Shown: one piece after another, positions 9,563 to 17,321 of the stretch
Layout of the letters: every line of letters starts with the position of its first letter
How positions within the stretch are numbered: position 1 is the first letter of the stretch
Assembly: GCF_042657065.1 (NCBI RefSeq)
Contig: NZ_JBHSNF010000004.1
Span: forward strand, 124,001-188,000
DNA length: 64,000 nt
Direction: 5' to 3'
Origin: Rhodanobacter ginsengisoli
GTDB lineage: Bacteria > Pseudomonadota > Gammaproteobacteria > Xanthomonadales > Rhodanobacteraceae
Position numbers and translations under genes: made by a program
Notes under the pieces: generated by a model
Seen by the model: only the letters and a program-made list of their open reading frames with translations
What the model was told of the DNA's origin: nothing
The model's database searches: none

Positions 9563-9723
9563 CGCGTCCGCACTCGGCAACCGGTGGGTATCAGCCTGCC
9601 GGCGCGGCCGAACCTTGCTCCATCCATGCCCGTCTCCCTGACCGCTCGTGCGGTCGTGAACGACCATGTTCGGCGCGGGGCGGCAAGACCGCAAGTACAA
9701 CCCGGCCACGGTCGCGGCGGCAT

Positions 9724-9763
9724 TTAGGAAATTCTTAGGAAACCCGCAGCGAGTTTTTAGGAA
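9724..9763 (+). promoter_or_regulatory. Three helically phased TTAGGAA direct repeats (candidate operator)
   Basis: TTAGGAA occurs at 9724-9730, 9735-9741 and 9757-9763, with starts 11 and 22 bp apart, so all three face the same side of the helix. The first pair also reads TTTAGG-N5-CTTAGG, which has the layout of OmpR/PhoB-family response-regulator boxes (compare the PmrA/BasR box YTTAAK-N5-YTTAAK). The array ends about 20 bp upstream of a TAGACT -10-like hexamer (9784-9789), about where an activator replacing the -35 would bind. Confidence 0.5.
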
Positions 9764-9783
9764 CCCGCTCCGGGCGGGCGGCC

Positions 9784-9789
9784 TAGACT
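9784..9789 (+). promoter_or_regulatory. Possible -10 element of the hemerythrin gene
   Basis: TAGACT, 46 bp upstream of the start codon at 9835. No recognisable -35 lies at 16-18 bp; instead the phased TTAGGAA array occupies that position, which is consistent with an activator-dependent promoter. Confidence 0.4.
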
Positions 9790-9834
9790 GATTCCCCCGT
9801 GCTCCCGCGCACCCCACCCAACGACAGACCTCCC

Positions 9835-10563
9835 ATGCAAAGTTCGTCATCTCTCGCCGTCGCGACGCAACCGGCCGCCGCGCGCTACAACATGTACGGT
9901 TTCATCCACAAAGCCCTGCGTGCCTTCATGAGCGACACGCTCACGCGGCTTGGCCGCATGGACGTCATGGATGCCGAGGACGTCGCCGCCAGCCTCGGGC
10001 AGACGCGCGACCTGCTGCATTTCTGCCGCGCGCACCTCGAACACGAGAACCGCTTCGTCCACCCGGCGCTGGAGGCGCGTGAGCCGGGCTCCACCCGGCG
10101 GATCGCGGGCGAACACGTCCACCACGAGGACGACATCGAGCTGCTGCTGGGTCGCGTCGACTCGCTGGAGCGCCTCGACGACGACGCAACTGCGGCCGGC
10201 GCGGCGGCTACCCGGCTGTACCGCGACATGGCGGTGTTCGCCGGCGGGAACTTCGAGCACATGGATTACGAGGAACGCGAACACAACGCGACGCTGTGGG
10301 CGCACTACAGCGACGCGGAACTGCAAGCCATCGAAGGCGCACTGGTCGCCTCGTTGCCGCCGGAGACGGCAATGCTCTCGATGCGCTGGATGATCCCGGC
10401 GATCAGCCACGCCGAACGCGTGCAACTGCTCGGTGGCATCCGTGCCAATGCCCCGGCCGAGGTGCTGTCGGGCGTGCTGAATCTGGCACGGGCCCGGCTG
10501 GACGAGCGCGACTGGAGCCGGCTGGCCGCGGCGCTGGAGTTGTCACCGGTCGGGGTTGCCTGA
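9835..10563 (+). CDS. Hemerythrin domain-containing protein
   Basis: A 242-residue cytoplasmic protein with a hemerythrin-like four-helix bundle. Candidate diiron ligands are visible in order: H at FIHKALR, HF/HLEHENRFVHP (H-x3-E type pair), EHVHHEDDIE and FEHMDYEEREHN. Such proteins bind O2 or NO at a diiron site or repair iron-sulfur centres, as YtfE/RIC does; which applies here cannot be told. ATG 9835 (MQSSSSLAVATQ) is used; an upstream in-frame ATG at 9799 lies close behind the -10-like hexamer. The C-terminal third (AMLSMRWMIPAISHAERVQLLGGIR) is outside the core bundle. It converges with the PNPOx-GAF gene with a 10-bp gap. Confidence 0.8.
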   Translation: MQSSSSLAVATQPAAARYNMYGFIHKALRAFMSDTLTRLGRMDVMDAEDVAASLGQTRDLLHFCRAHLEHENRFVHPALEAREPGSTRRIAGEHVHHEDDIELLLGRVDSLERLDDDATAAGAAATRLYRDMAVFAGGNFEHMDYEEREHNATLWAHYSDAELQAIEGALVASLPPETAMLSMRWMIPAISHAERVQLLGGIRANAPAEVLSGVLNLARARLDERDWSRLAAALELSPVGVA

Positions 10564-10573
10564 GGACGCTGGA

Positions 10574-11929
10574 TCAGGACCGCCCGCCGGCGGATACGTC
10601 GAGCAGCTGCAGCGGTCGTTTCACGCACAGGCGGAACCGACCTCGTCCGGTCTTCTCGATGCGCACGCAGGCGGCGCGCTCGACCAGCCGGCGCTGCAGC
10701 AGGATCAGCCGGGCTTCGAGGTTGTCGCTCAGATCCGGCAACCGTATGCGCGGATCGACGCGCAGCTCGCGGTTGCAGAACACACTGCGCTGTCGTTCGA
10801 CGTGGTCGCGCAGCAGCGCCCACAGGATCGCTCCGGCCACCCCCTTGATCAGGTAATCGTCGCCGATGAACACGCTGTCGTTCTCGGCGTAGTGACGCAC
10901 GCTCACCGGCACGCCGGCGAGCGGAGAAGCACACTCCCCCGCGTTCACCGGCTCGCCCGCCGCCTCGCCGTCGTCGCGGAACAGGTTGATCGCCAGGCCG
11001 AGCTGGCTCGCCAGTGTCACCAGCGCGTCCTCGTCGTCGTAGGTGAAGCGCAGATCCTGCGGACTCTCCACATACAGCACGCCATGCAGGCGGCGGCAGG
11101 CGGTGATCGGCACCGCCAGCTGGCTGCGGGATTCGGCCAGCCCGGGCAGTGGAATACCGGTTTCCAGCTGCGCGGCCGAGTCGCCCTGCGAAACGGCGTC
11201 GCGGATGGCGCGGCCGTAGGCGTATTCGCCGGTCATGTGGGCGATGCGGATCGGGGTCCCCTCGCGCGCGGCGACCCCGATGACGCCCTCGCCCAGCGGA
11301 ATCTCCGAGCCGATGCCGGAGGACTCGTAGCCGCAGCTGGCCAGCGTGAACAGCTTTTCGCCGCCACCGTCCAGCAACAGGATCATGGCGTGCCGTATGT
11401 CGAAGTCATCCTGCAGCGAGCGCAGCGTCGCCTCCATCAGGCTCTCCAGGTCGACCGCTCCCGCCAGCCGCTGCGCACTTGTCCGCAGCGCCGCCAGCAG
11501 GCTGCCGCGCGCGGGCGGCGGCGGAAGCGCGGCGCCTGGCAGCAGCTCGATCGCCAGCACCCGATAGACATCCGAGCCCTTCAGGCGGAACACCCCGCTC
11601 ATGCCGGTATGCGAGGCGATGCCGGCGAGCTTTGCCCGCATGCGCTCGAACAGCGGCCCTTCCATCTCGGTGCGCAGATAGTGCAGCGACAGGCGGTACA
11701 TCGCCGCCGTTCGGGGATCGATCAGCAGCAGCCGGGCCTGCGGATTGGCAAGGATGTTGCGCCGGGTCTTGTTGAAGAACTGGAAGGACAGCGCGAGGTG
11801 CTCGCCATCGATGTATTCGATCTGCGACAGGTAGGCCACATTGGGCGTGCCATCCGGCGCGCAGGTGGCCATCACCCCGGGGATGCTGCCCTCGAGGCAT
11901 TCGCGAATCGCATCCAGCGCGGGCTTCAT
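10574..11929 (-). CDS. PNPOx-like plus GAF domain sensor protein
   Basis: A 451-residue cytoplasmic protein with three parts. Residues 8-130 form a pyridoxamine 5'-phosphate-oxidase-like split barrel (GVMATCAPDGTPNVAYLSQIEYID), which usually binds FMN, F420 or heme. Residues about 150-300 form a GAF domain (LESLMEATLRSLQDDFDIRHAMILLL to YDDEDALVTLASQLGLAINLF), a small-ligand or redox sensor. The C-terminal about 110 residues (DYLIKGVAGAILWALLRDHV, RELRVDPRIRLPDLSDNLEARLILLQRRL) look like a winged-helix output domain, but this is only a guess. Its start overlaps the stop of the upstream PNPOx-like gene by ATGA, so the two are translationally coupled. Confidence 0.7.
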   Translation of the reverse strand: MKPALDAIRECLEGSIPGVMATCAPDGTPNVAYLSQIEYIDGEHLALSFQFFNKTRRNILANPQARLLLIDPRTAAMYRLSLHYLRTEMEGPLFERMRAKLAGIASHTGMSGVFRLKGSDVYRVLAIELLPGAALPPPPARGSLLAALRTSAQRLAGAVDLESLMEATLRSLQDDFDIRHAMILLLDGGGEKLFTLASCGYESSGIGSEIPLGEGVIGVAAREGTPIRIAHMTGEYAYGRAIRDAVSQGDSAAQLETGIPLPGLAESRSQLAVPITACRRLHGVLYVESPQDLRFTYDDEDALVTLASQLGLAINLFRDDGEAAGEPVNAGECASPLAGVPVSVRHYAENDSVFIGDDYLIKGVAGAILWALLRDHVERQRSVFCNRELRVDPRIRLPDLSDNLEARLILLQRRLVERAACVRIEKTGRGRFRLCVKRPLQLLDVSAGGRS

Positions 11930-12426
11930 GAGGCCTGTGGCAATGGCATGCCCGCCTCGGGGCCCGGGGTCTGCACGAACGCGGTGCCGAGCGTGAATTC
12001 GATCGAGACCATCTCGCCGGTCGCCCCGGCAAGCAACGCCCGGGTCATCACCTCGCTGACCCCGATCCGCGCCAGCTCCGTCACCATCGCGTCGCGATAG
12101 GCCGCGATGCGGGCCGGATCACCCCGGCGTAACGGCACGATGGCGGCATCGTCGCCCTTGAGCTGAAGCGAGCGATGGCTGCTCGGCTCGGTGAACACCA
12201 CCGCGATGCGCCCATTCTGGCGAAGATCGGCAAGCAGTTCGACCGCCTGGGCGGTCACCACGAAGAGGCGGATCGTGCGTCGGTCGCGTGCCACCCGGCA
12301 ACCCTGTGCGCGCACCAGATCAGGCCGATTGCCCGCGTTGCGCGCGGACACGATGATCGAGACACCGCCGGCGATGAAACGGGCGTTGTCCGCATCGATG
12401 ACCGTCGGGGCGATGGTCGAGGGCAT
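11926..12426 (-). CDS. Pyridoxamine 5'-phosphate oxidase-like protein
   Basis: A 166-residue soluble protein with a split-barrel flavin-binding fold of the PNPOx type (FIAGGVSIIVSARNAGNRPDLVRAQGCRV, then RTIRLFVV and GRIAVVFTEPSSHRSLQLKGDDAAI). It is the first gene of a two-gene operon; its ATGA overlap with the PNPOx-GAF gene indicates coupled translation. Likely role is flavin- or heme-linked redox chemistry or sensing; no substrate can be assigned. It is divergent from msrC over 161 bp. Confidence 0.65.
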   Translation of the reverse strand: MPSTIAPTVIDADNARFIAGGVSIIVSARNAGNRPDLVRAQGCRVARDRRTIRLFVVTAQAVELLADLRQNGRIAVVFTEPSSHRSLQLKGDDAAIVPLRRGDPARIAAYRDAMVTELARIGVSEVMTRALLAGATGEMVSIEFTLGTAFVQTPGPEAGMPLPQAS

Positions 12427-12587
12427 GAGTGGTCACATGCTGGGCATGGCCCCGAGCTTACGACGACGGCAAACCATCACGCCATAGCGGGCGGCAACGG
12501 TCTGCAGCGATCGCCCCGGCACGTCAGATCGACCGGGCCGCCCGGCGCCGACGCATAATATGCAGCTTGTTCCCCGGGTCCCACACC

Positions 12588-13079
12588 ATGTTCGAAGTCA
12601 AATCGACAACCTACGCCAGCAAGCGCGAGCACTACGACGACCTGATGCAGCAGGCCCGCGGCCTGCTCGCCGGCGAGCCCGACCTGATCGCGAACGCGGC
12701 GAATTTCAGCGCGCTGGTCTACCACAGCCTGCCCGAGCTCAACTGGGCCGGCTTCTACCTGTTCGACGGCAACGAGCTGGTGGTCGGCCCGTTCCAGGGC
12801 AAGCCCGCCTGCATCCGCATCGCGCTGGGTCGTGGGGTCTGCGGCACCGCCGCGCAGAGCCGCGAGACCCAGCTGGTGCGCGACGTCAACGCGTTCGAAG
12901 GCCACATCGCCTGTGACGCCGCCTCGCAATCGGAGATCGTGGTGCCGCTGGTCACCTCCGACGGTTCGCTGCTGGGCGTGTGGGACGTCGACAGCCCGGT
13001 CATCGACCGTTTCGACGAAGACGACCGCGCCGGCATGCAGGCGCTGTGCGCGGTGTTCATGGAAGCCGTGCGCGGCTGA
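12588..13079 (+). CDS. msrC: Free methionine-(R)-sulfoxide reductase, GAF type
   Basis: A 163-residue cytoplasmic enzyme that reduces free methionine-R-sulfoxide. It is a single GAF domain. The three redox cysteines are present in ACIRI, GVCGTA and HIACDA with spacing 10 and 24 residues, the same as Cys84, Cys94 and Cys118 of the E. coli enzyme. The family pattern RDVNAFEGHIACDAASQSEIVVPL is complete. ATG 12588 is chosen because homology begins there (MFEVKSTTYASKREHYDDL). A CATAAT hexamer at 12554-12559 may be the -10. A REP pair follows the stop codon. Confidence 0.9.
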   Translation: MFEVKSTTYASKREHYDDLMQQARGLLAGEPDLIANAANFSALVYHSLPELNWAGFYLFDGNELVVGPFQGKPACIRIALGRGVCGTAAQSRETQLVRDVNAFEGHIACDAASQSEIVVPLVTSDGSLLGVWDVDSPVIDRFDEDDRAGMQALCAVFMEAVRG

Positions 13080-13092
13080 CCCGGTTCGATTT

Positions 13093-13164
13093 GTGGGAGC
13101 GACTTCAGTCGCGATGCCTCTACTGATCACCGGTCAAGAGCATCGCGACTGAAGTCGCTCCCAC
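13093..13164. repeat. REP inverted pair (REPIN-like), 24-bp arms
   Basis: Two perfect inverted copies of a 24-bp sequence beginning GTGGGAGCGACTTCAGTCGC, at 13093-13116 and 13141-13164, separated by a 24-nt spacer. Each copy also holds its own small palindrome, GCGAC-TTCA-GTCGC. This sequence class is well known as a dispersed REP element in Pseudomonas and Xanthomonadales, mobilised by RAYT transposases (TnpA-REP). It sits between the convergent ends of msrC and engB, the usual place for REPs, where it can also act as a bidirectional transcription end. No RAYT gene is in the window. Confidence 0.85.
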
Positions 13165-13172
13165 GGAAACAT

Positions 13173-13832
13173 TCAGCGTTCGTGCCCCTGATGGGCCCCT
13201 TCGCGCGGCTGCCGCAGCAGGCTCATCACCGCCTGCCGCGCCTCGTCCACGCCGGTGCCGGCCGAGGAGGAGAATATCTGGGCGGTGGCGTGCAGGCCCT
13301 CGGCCGCGAACTGCTTGCGCAAGGCCGCCAGCGCCTGGGTCGCCTGGCCGCGCGAGAGCTTGTCGGCCTTGGTCAGCAGCAGGTGACACGGCAACTGGGT
13401 GGCGAAGCAGAACTCCAGCATCAGGCGATCGAATTCCTTCAGCGGATGGCGGATATCGACGATCAGCACCAGCCCGCGCAGGCTGCGGCGCTGGTGCAGG
13501 TAGGCGTCGATCTCCAGCTTCCAGTGCTCGCGCATCTCCAGCGGCACCTTGGCGTAACCGTAACCGGGCAGGTCGATCAGGCGGATGTCCAGCGGCGGCT
13601 CGCCGTCGACCTGAGTCGGCGGCGGCAGGCTGAACGCCACCATCTGCTGGGTGCGCCCGGGCGTCTTGGAGGTTCGCGCCAGCCCCTTGTGATTGGTCAG
13701 CGCATTCAGCGCGCTGGACTTGCCGGCATTGGAGCGACCGGCGAACGCCACCTCGGCACCCTGATCGGCGGGCAACTGGCTGATGCGGTGGGCGGCAAGC
13801 ACAAACTGCGCGCCTTGCAGGGGATTCGACAT
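13173..13832 (-). CDS. engB: Ribosome biogenesis GTPase EngB (YihA/YsxC)
   Basis: A 219-residue essential-type GTPase that acts in assembly of the large ribosomal subunit. All G motifs are visible: G1 GRSNAGKSS (residues about 33-41), G2 region GRTQQ, G3 DLPGYGYA, G4 TKADKL and G5 SSSAGTG. Length fits the family. ATG 13832 (MSNPLQGAQFVLAAH) is the family-like start. It is divergent from the cytochrome c4 gene (115 bp between starts). Confidence 0.92.
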   Translation of the reverse strand: MSNPLQGAQFVLAAHRISQLPADQGAEVAFAGRSNAGKSSALNALTNHKGLARTSKTPGRTQQMVAFSLPPPTQVDGEPPLDIRLIDLPGYGYAKVPLEMREHWKLEIDAYLHQRRSLRGLVLIVDIRHPLKEFDRLMLEFCFATQLPCHLLLTKADKLSRGQATQALAALRKQFAAEGLHATAQIFSSSAGTGVDEARQAVMSLLRQPREGAHQGHER

Positions 13833-13841
13833 GGGAATGGT

Positions 13842-13870
13842 TTGACCAGGGTAGAGTGGCACGTGATAAT
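13842..13870 (+). promoter_or_regulatory. Sigma-70 type promoter of the cytochrome c4 gene
   Basis: -35 TTGACC (13842-13847), 17-bp spacer, -10 GATAAT (13865-13870). The predicted start of transcription lies near 13877, about 70 nt before the ATG at 13948, with a GGGAG ribosome binding site at 13935-13939. Confidence 0.65.
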
Positions 13871-13947
13871 TCTGGGGTTTCTGCCTGCTGCAGCCGTCGT
13901 GGCTGCCGTCATTGGCAGTCTTAGCAAGTCTCTCGGGAGTCAAGTGT

Positions 13948-14730
13948 ATGAGTTTTCGGTCCGCTGGTTTTCGGCCCGCTGTTCTCGGGTCCGCCATAGC
14001 CCTCGCGTTTGCACTGTCCACCAGTGCACTGATGGCACAGGAAGCCCAGCCGAAGACCGATGCTCCGGCAGCGGCTGCCACCGTGGCCGGCCCGGCGAAT
14101 GCGGCCAGTGCTGCACCCGCCGCTGTGGCAGCCGAAGCGGCAGTCAAGCCCGGTGATGCCACCGCGGGACAGGCCAGGGCCGCGGTCTGCGGCGCCTGCC
14201 ACGGCATGGATGGCAATTCCAGTGACGCGCAATATCCGAAACTGGCCGGCCAGAACGAGCAGTACATCGTCCGCCAGCTGACCAGCTTCAAATCCGGCAA
14301 GCGCCAGAATCCGATCATGATGGGCATGGCCTCCACGTTGTCCAGCCAGGACATGCGCGATGTCGCCGCCTACTTTTCCAGCAAGACGCCGCTGCCCGGG
14401 GTCGCCGACCAGGCGCTGGTCGAGCGCGGCCAGACGCTGTTCCGCGAGGGCGATGCCACGCGCGGCATTCCCGCCTGCATGGCTTGCCACAGCATCGACG
14501 GTCGCGGCAATCCGGGGGCGATGTACCCGCAACTGACCAGTCAGCACGCGCAATACGTCCAGGCCACGCTGAAGGCCTGGCACGACGGCACGACCTGGGG
14601 CGACGACGCCCACGCGCAGATCATGCCGGCGATCGCGAAGAAGCTGGACTCCGCCGACATTGCCGCGCTGGCCAGCTACGTCGAGGGCCTGCACAGCGCC
14701 GACCCGCAGCCGGTCGCCGCCACGCCCTGA
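13948..14730 (+). CDS. Cytochrome c4, dihaem
   Basis: A 260-residue periplasmic dihaem cytochrome c of the c4 type, which carries electrons from the bc1 complex to terminal oxidases. A signal peptide (GSAIALAFALSTSALMAQE) precedes an Ala/Pro-rich linker, then two tandem cytochrome domains with haem sites CGACH (about residue 88) and CMACH (about 182). Distal methionine ligand candidates are in NPIMMGMAS and AQIMPAIAKKL. ATG 13948 follows a GGGAG Shine-Dalgarno. It is followed 68 bp later by the first DsbA-like gene, an arrangement that also fits a thiol-redox/cytochrome maturation context. Confidence 0.9.
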   Translation: MSFRSAGFRPAVLGSAIALAFALSTSALMAQEAQPKTDAPAAAATVAGPANAASAAPAAVAAEAAVKPGDATAGQARAAVCGACHGMDGNSSDAQYPKLAGQNEQYIVRQLTSFKSGKRQNPIMMGMASTLSSQDMRDVAAYFSSKTPLPGVADQALVERGQTLFREGDATRGIPACMACHSIDGRGNPGAMYPQLTSQHAQYVQATLKAWHDGTTWGDDAHAQIMPAIAKKLDSADIAALASYVEGLHSADPQPVAATP

Positions 14731-14798
14731 CCATCAACCGCGCGCCGGCCATCTGGTCGGCGCTGTCGGTTTTACGTCCCATCGATTCGAGGTCCGTC

Positions 14799-15665
14799 AT
14801 GTTGAAGCGTCTGCCGATCCTGTGTGCCGCCCTGCTCGCCCTTGCCGCCTGCAGCCATGACAGCGACACCGGCGGCGCCAAGCCGGCCACACCGAGCGCT
14901 GCCAGTACCGCCGCCGCTCCCGCGGCGAGCGGCAGCGTGGCACCGGCCAGCACCACCACGACAGCCGCCGCCGCGGTAGCCGCCAGCGTGGCAACCGCTC
15001 CGGCCGCCAGTGCGGCGCCGGCGGTGACCGCCGCGCCATTCGTCGACGATGGCAAATGGGTCGCGGGCAAGAACTATTTCGTGATCGATCCGGCCCAGCC
15101 GACCAGCCATCCCGGCAAGATCGAGGTGACCGAGGTGTTCTCCTACGGCTGCCCGGCGTGCAATGCGTTCCACTCCACCGTGGACCGGATCGCCAAGAGC
15201 CTGCCGGCAGGCGCGGTGATGAACTACCTGCCGGCCTCGTTCCGCCCGGACGAGAACTGGCCGGTGTACCAGCGTGCGTTCTACGCGGCGCAGGTGCTGG
15301 GTCTGGTCGACAAGACCCAGGATGCGATGTTCGACGCGGTCTGGAAGAGCGGCGAGTTGTCCACTTACGACCTCAAGGGCAGCGGACTGAAGCCGAAGGA
15401 AGCGTGGCCGACGATCGACGACATCGCCAGGTTCTACGCCAAGTACGGCGCCGATCCCAAGGAATTCGTCGGCATCGCGAACTCGTTCACGGTCAACACC
15501 CGGATGAAACGCGCCGATGACCTGATCAAGGCTTACGGGGTAACCGGCACGCCGACCATCATCGTCGACGGCAAGTACCGGCTGGACACCACCTCGGCCG
15601 GCAGCTATGCGCAGACGATCGAGCTGACCCAGTGGCTGGTGGCCAAGGAAGCGGCCGGCAAGTAA
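14799..15665 (+). CDS. Thiol:disulfide interchange protein DsbA-like lipoprotein (CPAC)
   Basis: A 288-residue envelope thiol oxidoreductase. The N-terminus (LKRLPILCAALLALAACSHDS) is a lipoprotein signal with lipobox LAAC. A long Ala/Thr/Ser-rich linker (residues about 25-80) then reaches a DsbA fold with the active site VFSYGCPACNAFH. The cis-proline loop is GVTGTPTIIVDGKYR. DsbA proteins insert disulfides into exported proteins. The CPAC dipeptide differs from the CPHC of classical DsbA, so its redox potential may differ. It is followed by a second DsbA-like gene 62 bp downstream. Confidence 0.85.
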   Translation: MLKRLPILCAALLALAACSHDSDTGGAKPATPSAASTAAAPAASGSVAPASTTTTAAAAVAASVATAPAASAAPAVTAAPFVDDGKWVAGKNYFVIDPAQPTSHPGKIEVTEVFSYGCPACNAFHSTVDRIAKSLPAGAVMNYLPASFRPDENWPVYQRAFYAAQVLGLVDKTQDAMFDAVWKSGELSTYDLKGSGLKPKEAWPTIDDIARFYAKYGADPKEFVGIANSFTVNTRMKRADDLIKAYGVTGTPTIIVDGKYRLDTTSAGSYAQTIELTQWLVAKEAAGK

Positions 15666-15727
15666 GCCGGTTCGGTCAATCTGCCCCACCCGGTGGCCTC
15701 GTGCCCGCCCTGCGAAGAGAAAGCCCC

Positions 15728-16378
15728 ATGTTCAAGCGATTCGCCCGTCTGCACGTACTCACCCTGCTCGGCAGTTTGCTGCTGGCCAGCGCCTGCACCG
15801 CACAACCCAGTGCGCCGGCACCGTATACCGAGGGCACCGAGTACGTCACCCTGCCCGGTCCGCACCAGCGCTACAGCAGCGCAGGCAAGGTGGAAGTCGT
15901 CGAGGTGTTTTCCTACGGCTGCATCCACTGCGCGCAGTTCGCGCCGGTCGCCGAGAAGCTGCGCAAGCAGCTGCCGGCAGGGGTGCAGTTCAAACTGATG
16001 CCGGCGCCATTCAGTGCGGAGTGGCTGCCGTTTGCACGTGCCTACTACGCGGCCCAGCAGATGGGCGTGGTCGACCGCACCCACCTGGAATTGTTCGTCG
16101 CGAAGTTCTCCCAGCACTATCCGATCAACTCGATGGACGAGCTGGCCGATTTCTACGCCCGGGAAGGCGTCGATCGCGCCGAATTCATGCGCATCGCCAC
16201 ATCCGCCGAGACGACCGCGAAGTTGAAGCGCGACCTCGACCTGATCCGCAAATGGCAGGTCGACGGCACGCCGACCCTCGTGATCGACGGCAAGTACCGG
16301 GTGACGACCGTCCATTCGCATGACGAGATGGCCGCGGTGGCGCTGTGGCTGGCCAAGCGCGAACTGGCCGGCAAGTAG
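15728..16378 (+). CDS. Thiol:disulfide interchange protein DsbA-like (CIHC)
   Basis: A 216-residue paralog of the preceding gene. The signal (FARLHVLTLLGSLLLASACTAQ) carries a lipobox-like LASAC, so it is probably also lipid-anchored. The DsbA fold shows the active site VFSYGCIHCAQF and the cis-Pro loop VDGTPTLVIDGKYRV. The two proteins share the VEVFSYGC and TPT-VIDGKYR blocks but differ in the CXXC dipeptide (CIHC against CPAC). It lacks the long linker. Tandem DsbA pairs are common in Xanthomonadales. The second copy may differ in substrate or tether length; this is inference. Confidence 0.85.
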   Translation: MFKRFARLHVLTLLGSLLLASACTAQPSAPAPYTEGTEYVTLPGPHQRYSSAGKVEVVEVFSYGCIHCAQFAPVAEKLRKQLPAGVQFKLMPAPFSAEWLPFARAYYAAQQMGVVDRTHLELFVAKFSQHYPINSMDELADFYAREGVDRAEFMRIATSAETTAKLKRDLDLIRKWQVDGTPTLVIDGKYRVTTVHSHDEMAAVALWLAKRELAGK

Positions 16379-16508
16379 CTCGCCCGGCAGCCGCGGCGTT
16401 GCCGGCCTGGCGGCTGGCGCGCCGTTCACATCCGCGGGATCATGCTGGCGGTAGTGTGCGGCGCATGCCCGTGAGCGCCAGCATCCCTTTCCCCTGCAGT
16501 GTGTTGCG

Positions 16509-17321
16509 ATGACCCGCGCCGCGAATCCCCAAGCCGTCCCCGCCGAGCGCCACCTGCGCCTGCTGAGCTGCAACATCCTGGCCGGCGGCAGCGTGCAGCG
16601 CTACAGCGAGTACGTCACCCGCAGCATCAGCGCGGTGCTGCCCGGTCGCAGCAAGATGGACAACCTCGACCGACTCGCCGAGGTGCTGCCGCAGTTCGAC
16701 CTGATCGGCCTGCAGGAAGCCGATGCCGGCAGCCTGCGTTCGGGCTTTCTCAACCAGACCCGTTATCTCGCCGAAACCGCCGGCATGCCATTCTGGAGCC
16801 ATCAGCCAAATCGGCCGATGGCCAAGCTGGCGCACTCGGCGAATGGCCTGATCAGCCGGCTGGAACCGCATTCGGTGCTGGATTACCCGCTGCCCAGCCG
16901 GATCCCCGGCCGCGGCGCCCTGCTGGCGCAGTTCGGCGAAGGCGACAGCGCGCTGGCGGTGATGATCGCGCACCTGTCGCTGAGCGCCCCCGCACGTGCC
17001 CGTCAGCTCGGTTTCATCGCCGAACTGTTGCAGGACTTTCCGCATGCGGTGCTGATGGGCGACCTCAATACCGAACCGCACAGCGCGGAGATGCGTCACC
17101 TGTTCGCCAAGTGCAACCTGCAGCCGCCGACCCAGCCGACCCTGACCTTTCCCAGCTGGAAGCCGCGCAAGGCGCTGGATCACATCCTCACCTCGCCGGC
17201 CATCCAGCTGGACAAGATGTGGGCGTTGCCGCAGGCATTCTCCGATCATCTGCCGCTGGCGGCGGAAATCCGGCTGCCGGCGCATGTCGGCGGCAAGCCG
17301 TTGCGGAATCGCCGCGGATGA
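16509..17321 (+). CDS. Endonuclease/exonuclease/phosphatase (EEP) family protein
   Basis: A 270-residue soluble member of the EEP (DNase I-like) fold. Core motifs are present: LLSCNIL (N for Mg binding), LIGLQEAD (catalytic E), the central MIAHLSL histidine, VLMGDLNTEP (D and N) and the final FSDHLPLAAEI (SDH). The substrate may be nucleic acid, a phospholipid or a phosphoprotein and cannot be told from motifs. There is no signal peptide. Its stop overlaps the ATG of the next gene (ATGA at 17318-17321), so both are likely translated as a pair. Confidence 0.8.
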   Translation: MTRAANPQAVPAERHLRLLSCNILAGGSVQRYSEYVTRSISAVLPGRSKMDNLDRLAEVLPQFDLIGLQEADAGSLRSGFLNQTRYLAETAGMPFWSHQPNRPMAKLAHSANGLISRLEPHSVLDYPLPSRIPGRGALLAQFGEGDSALAVMIAHLSLSAPARARQLGFIAELLQDFPHAVLMGDLNTEPHSAEMRHLFAKCNLQPPTQPTLTFPSWKPRKALDHILTSPAIQLDKMWALPQAFSDHLPLAAEIRLPAHVGGKPLRNRRG

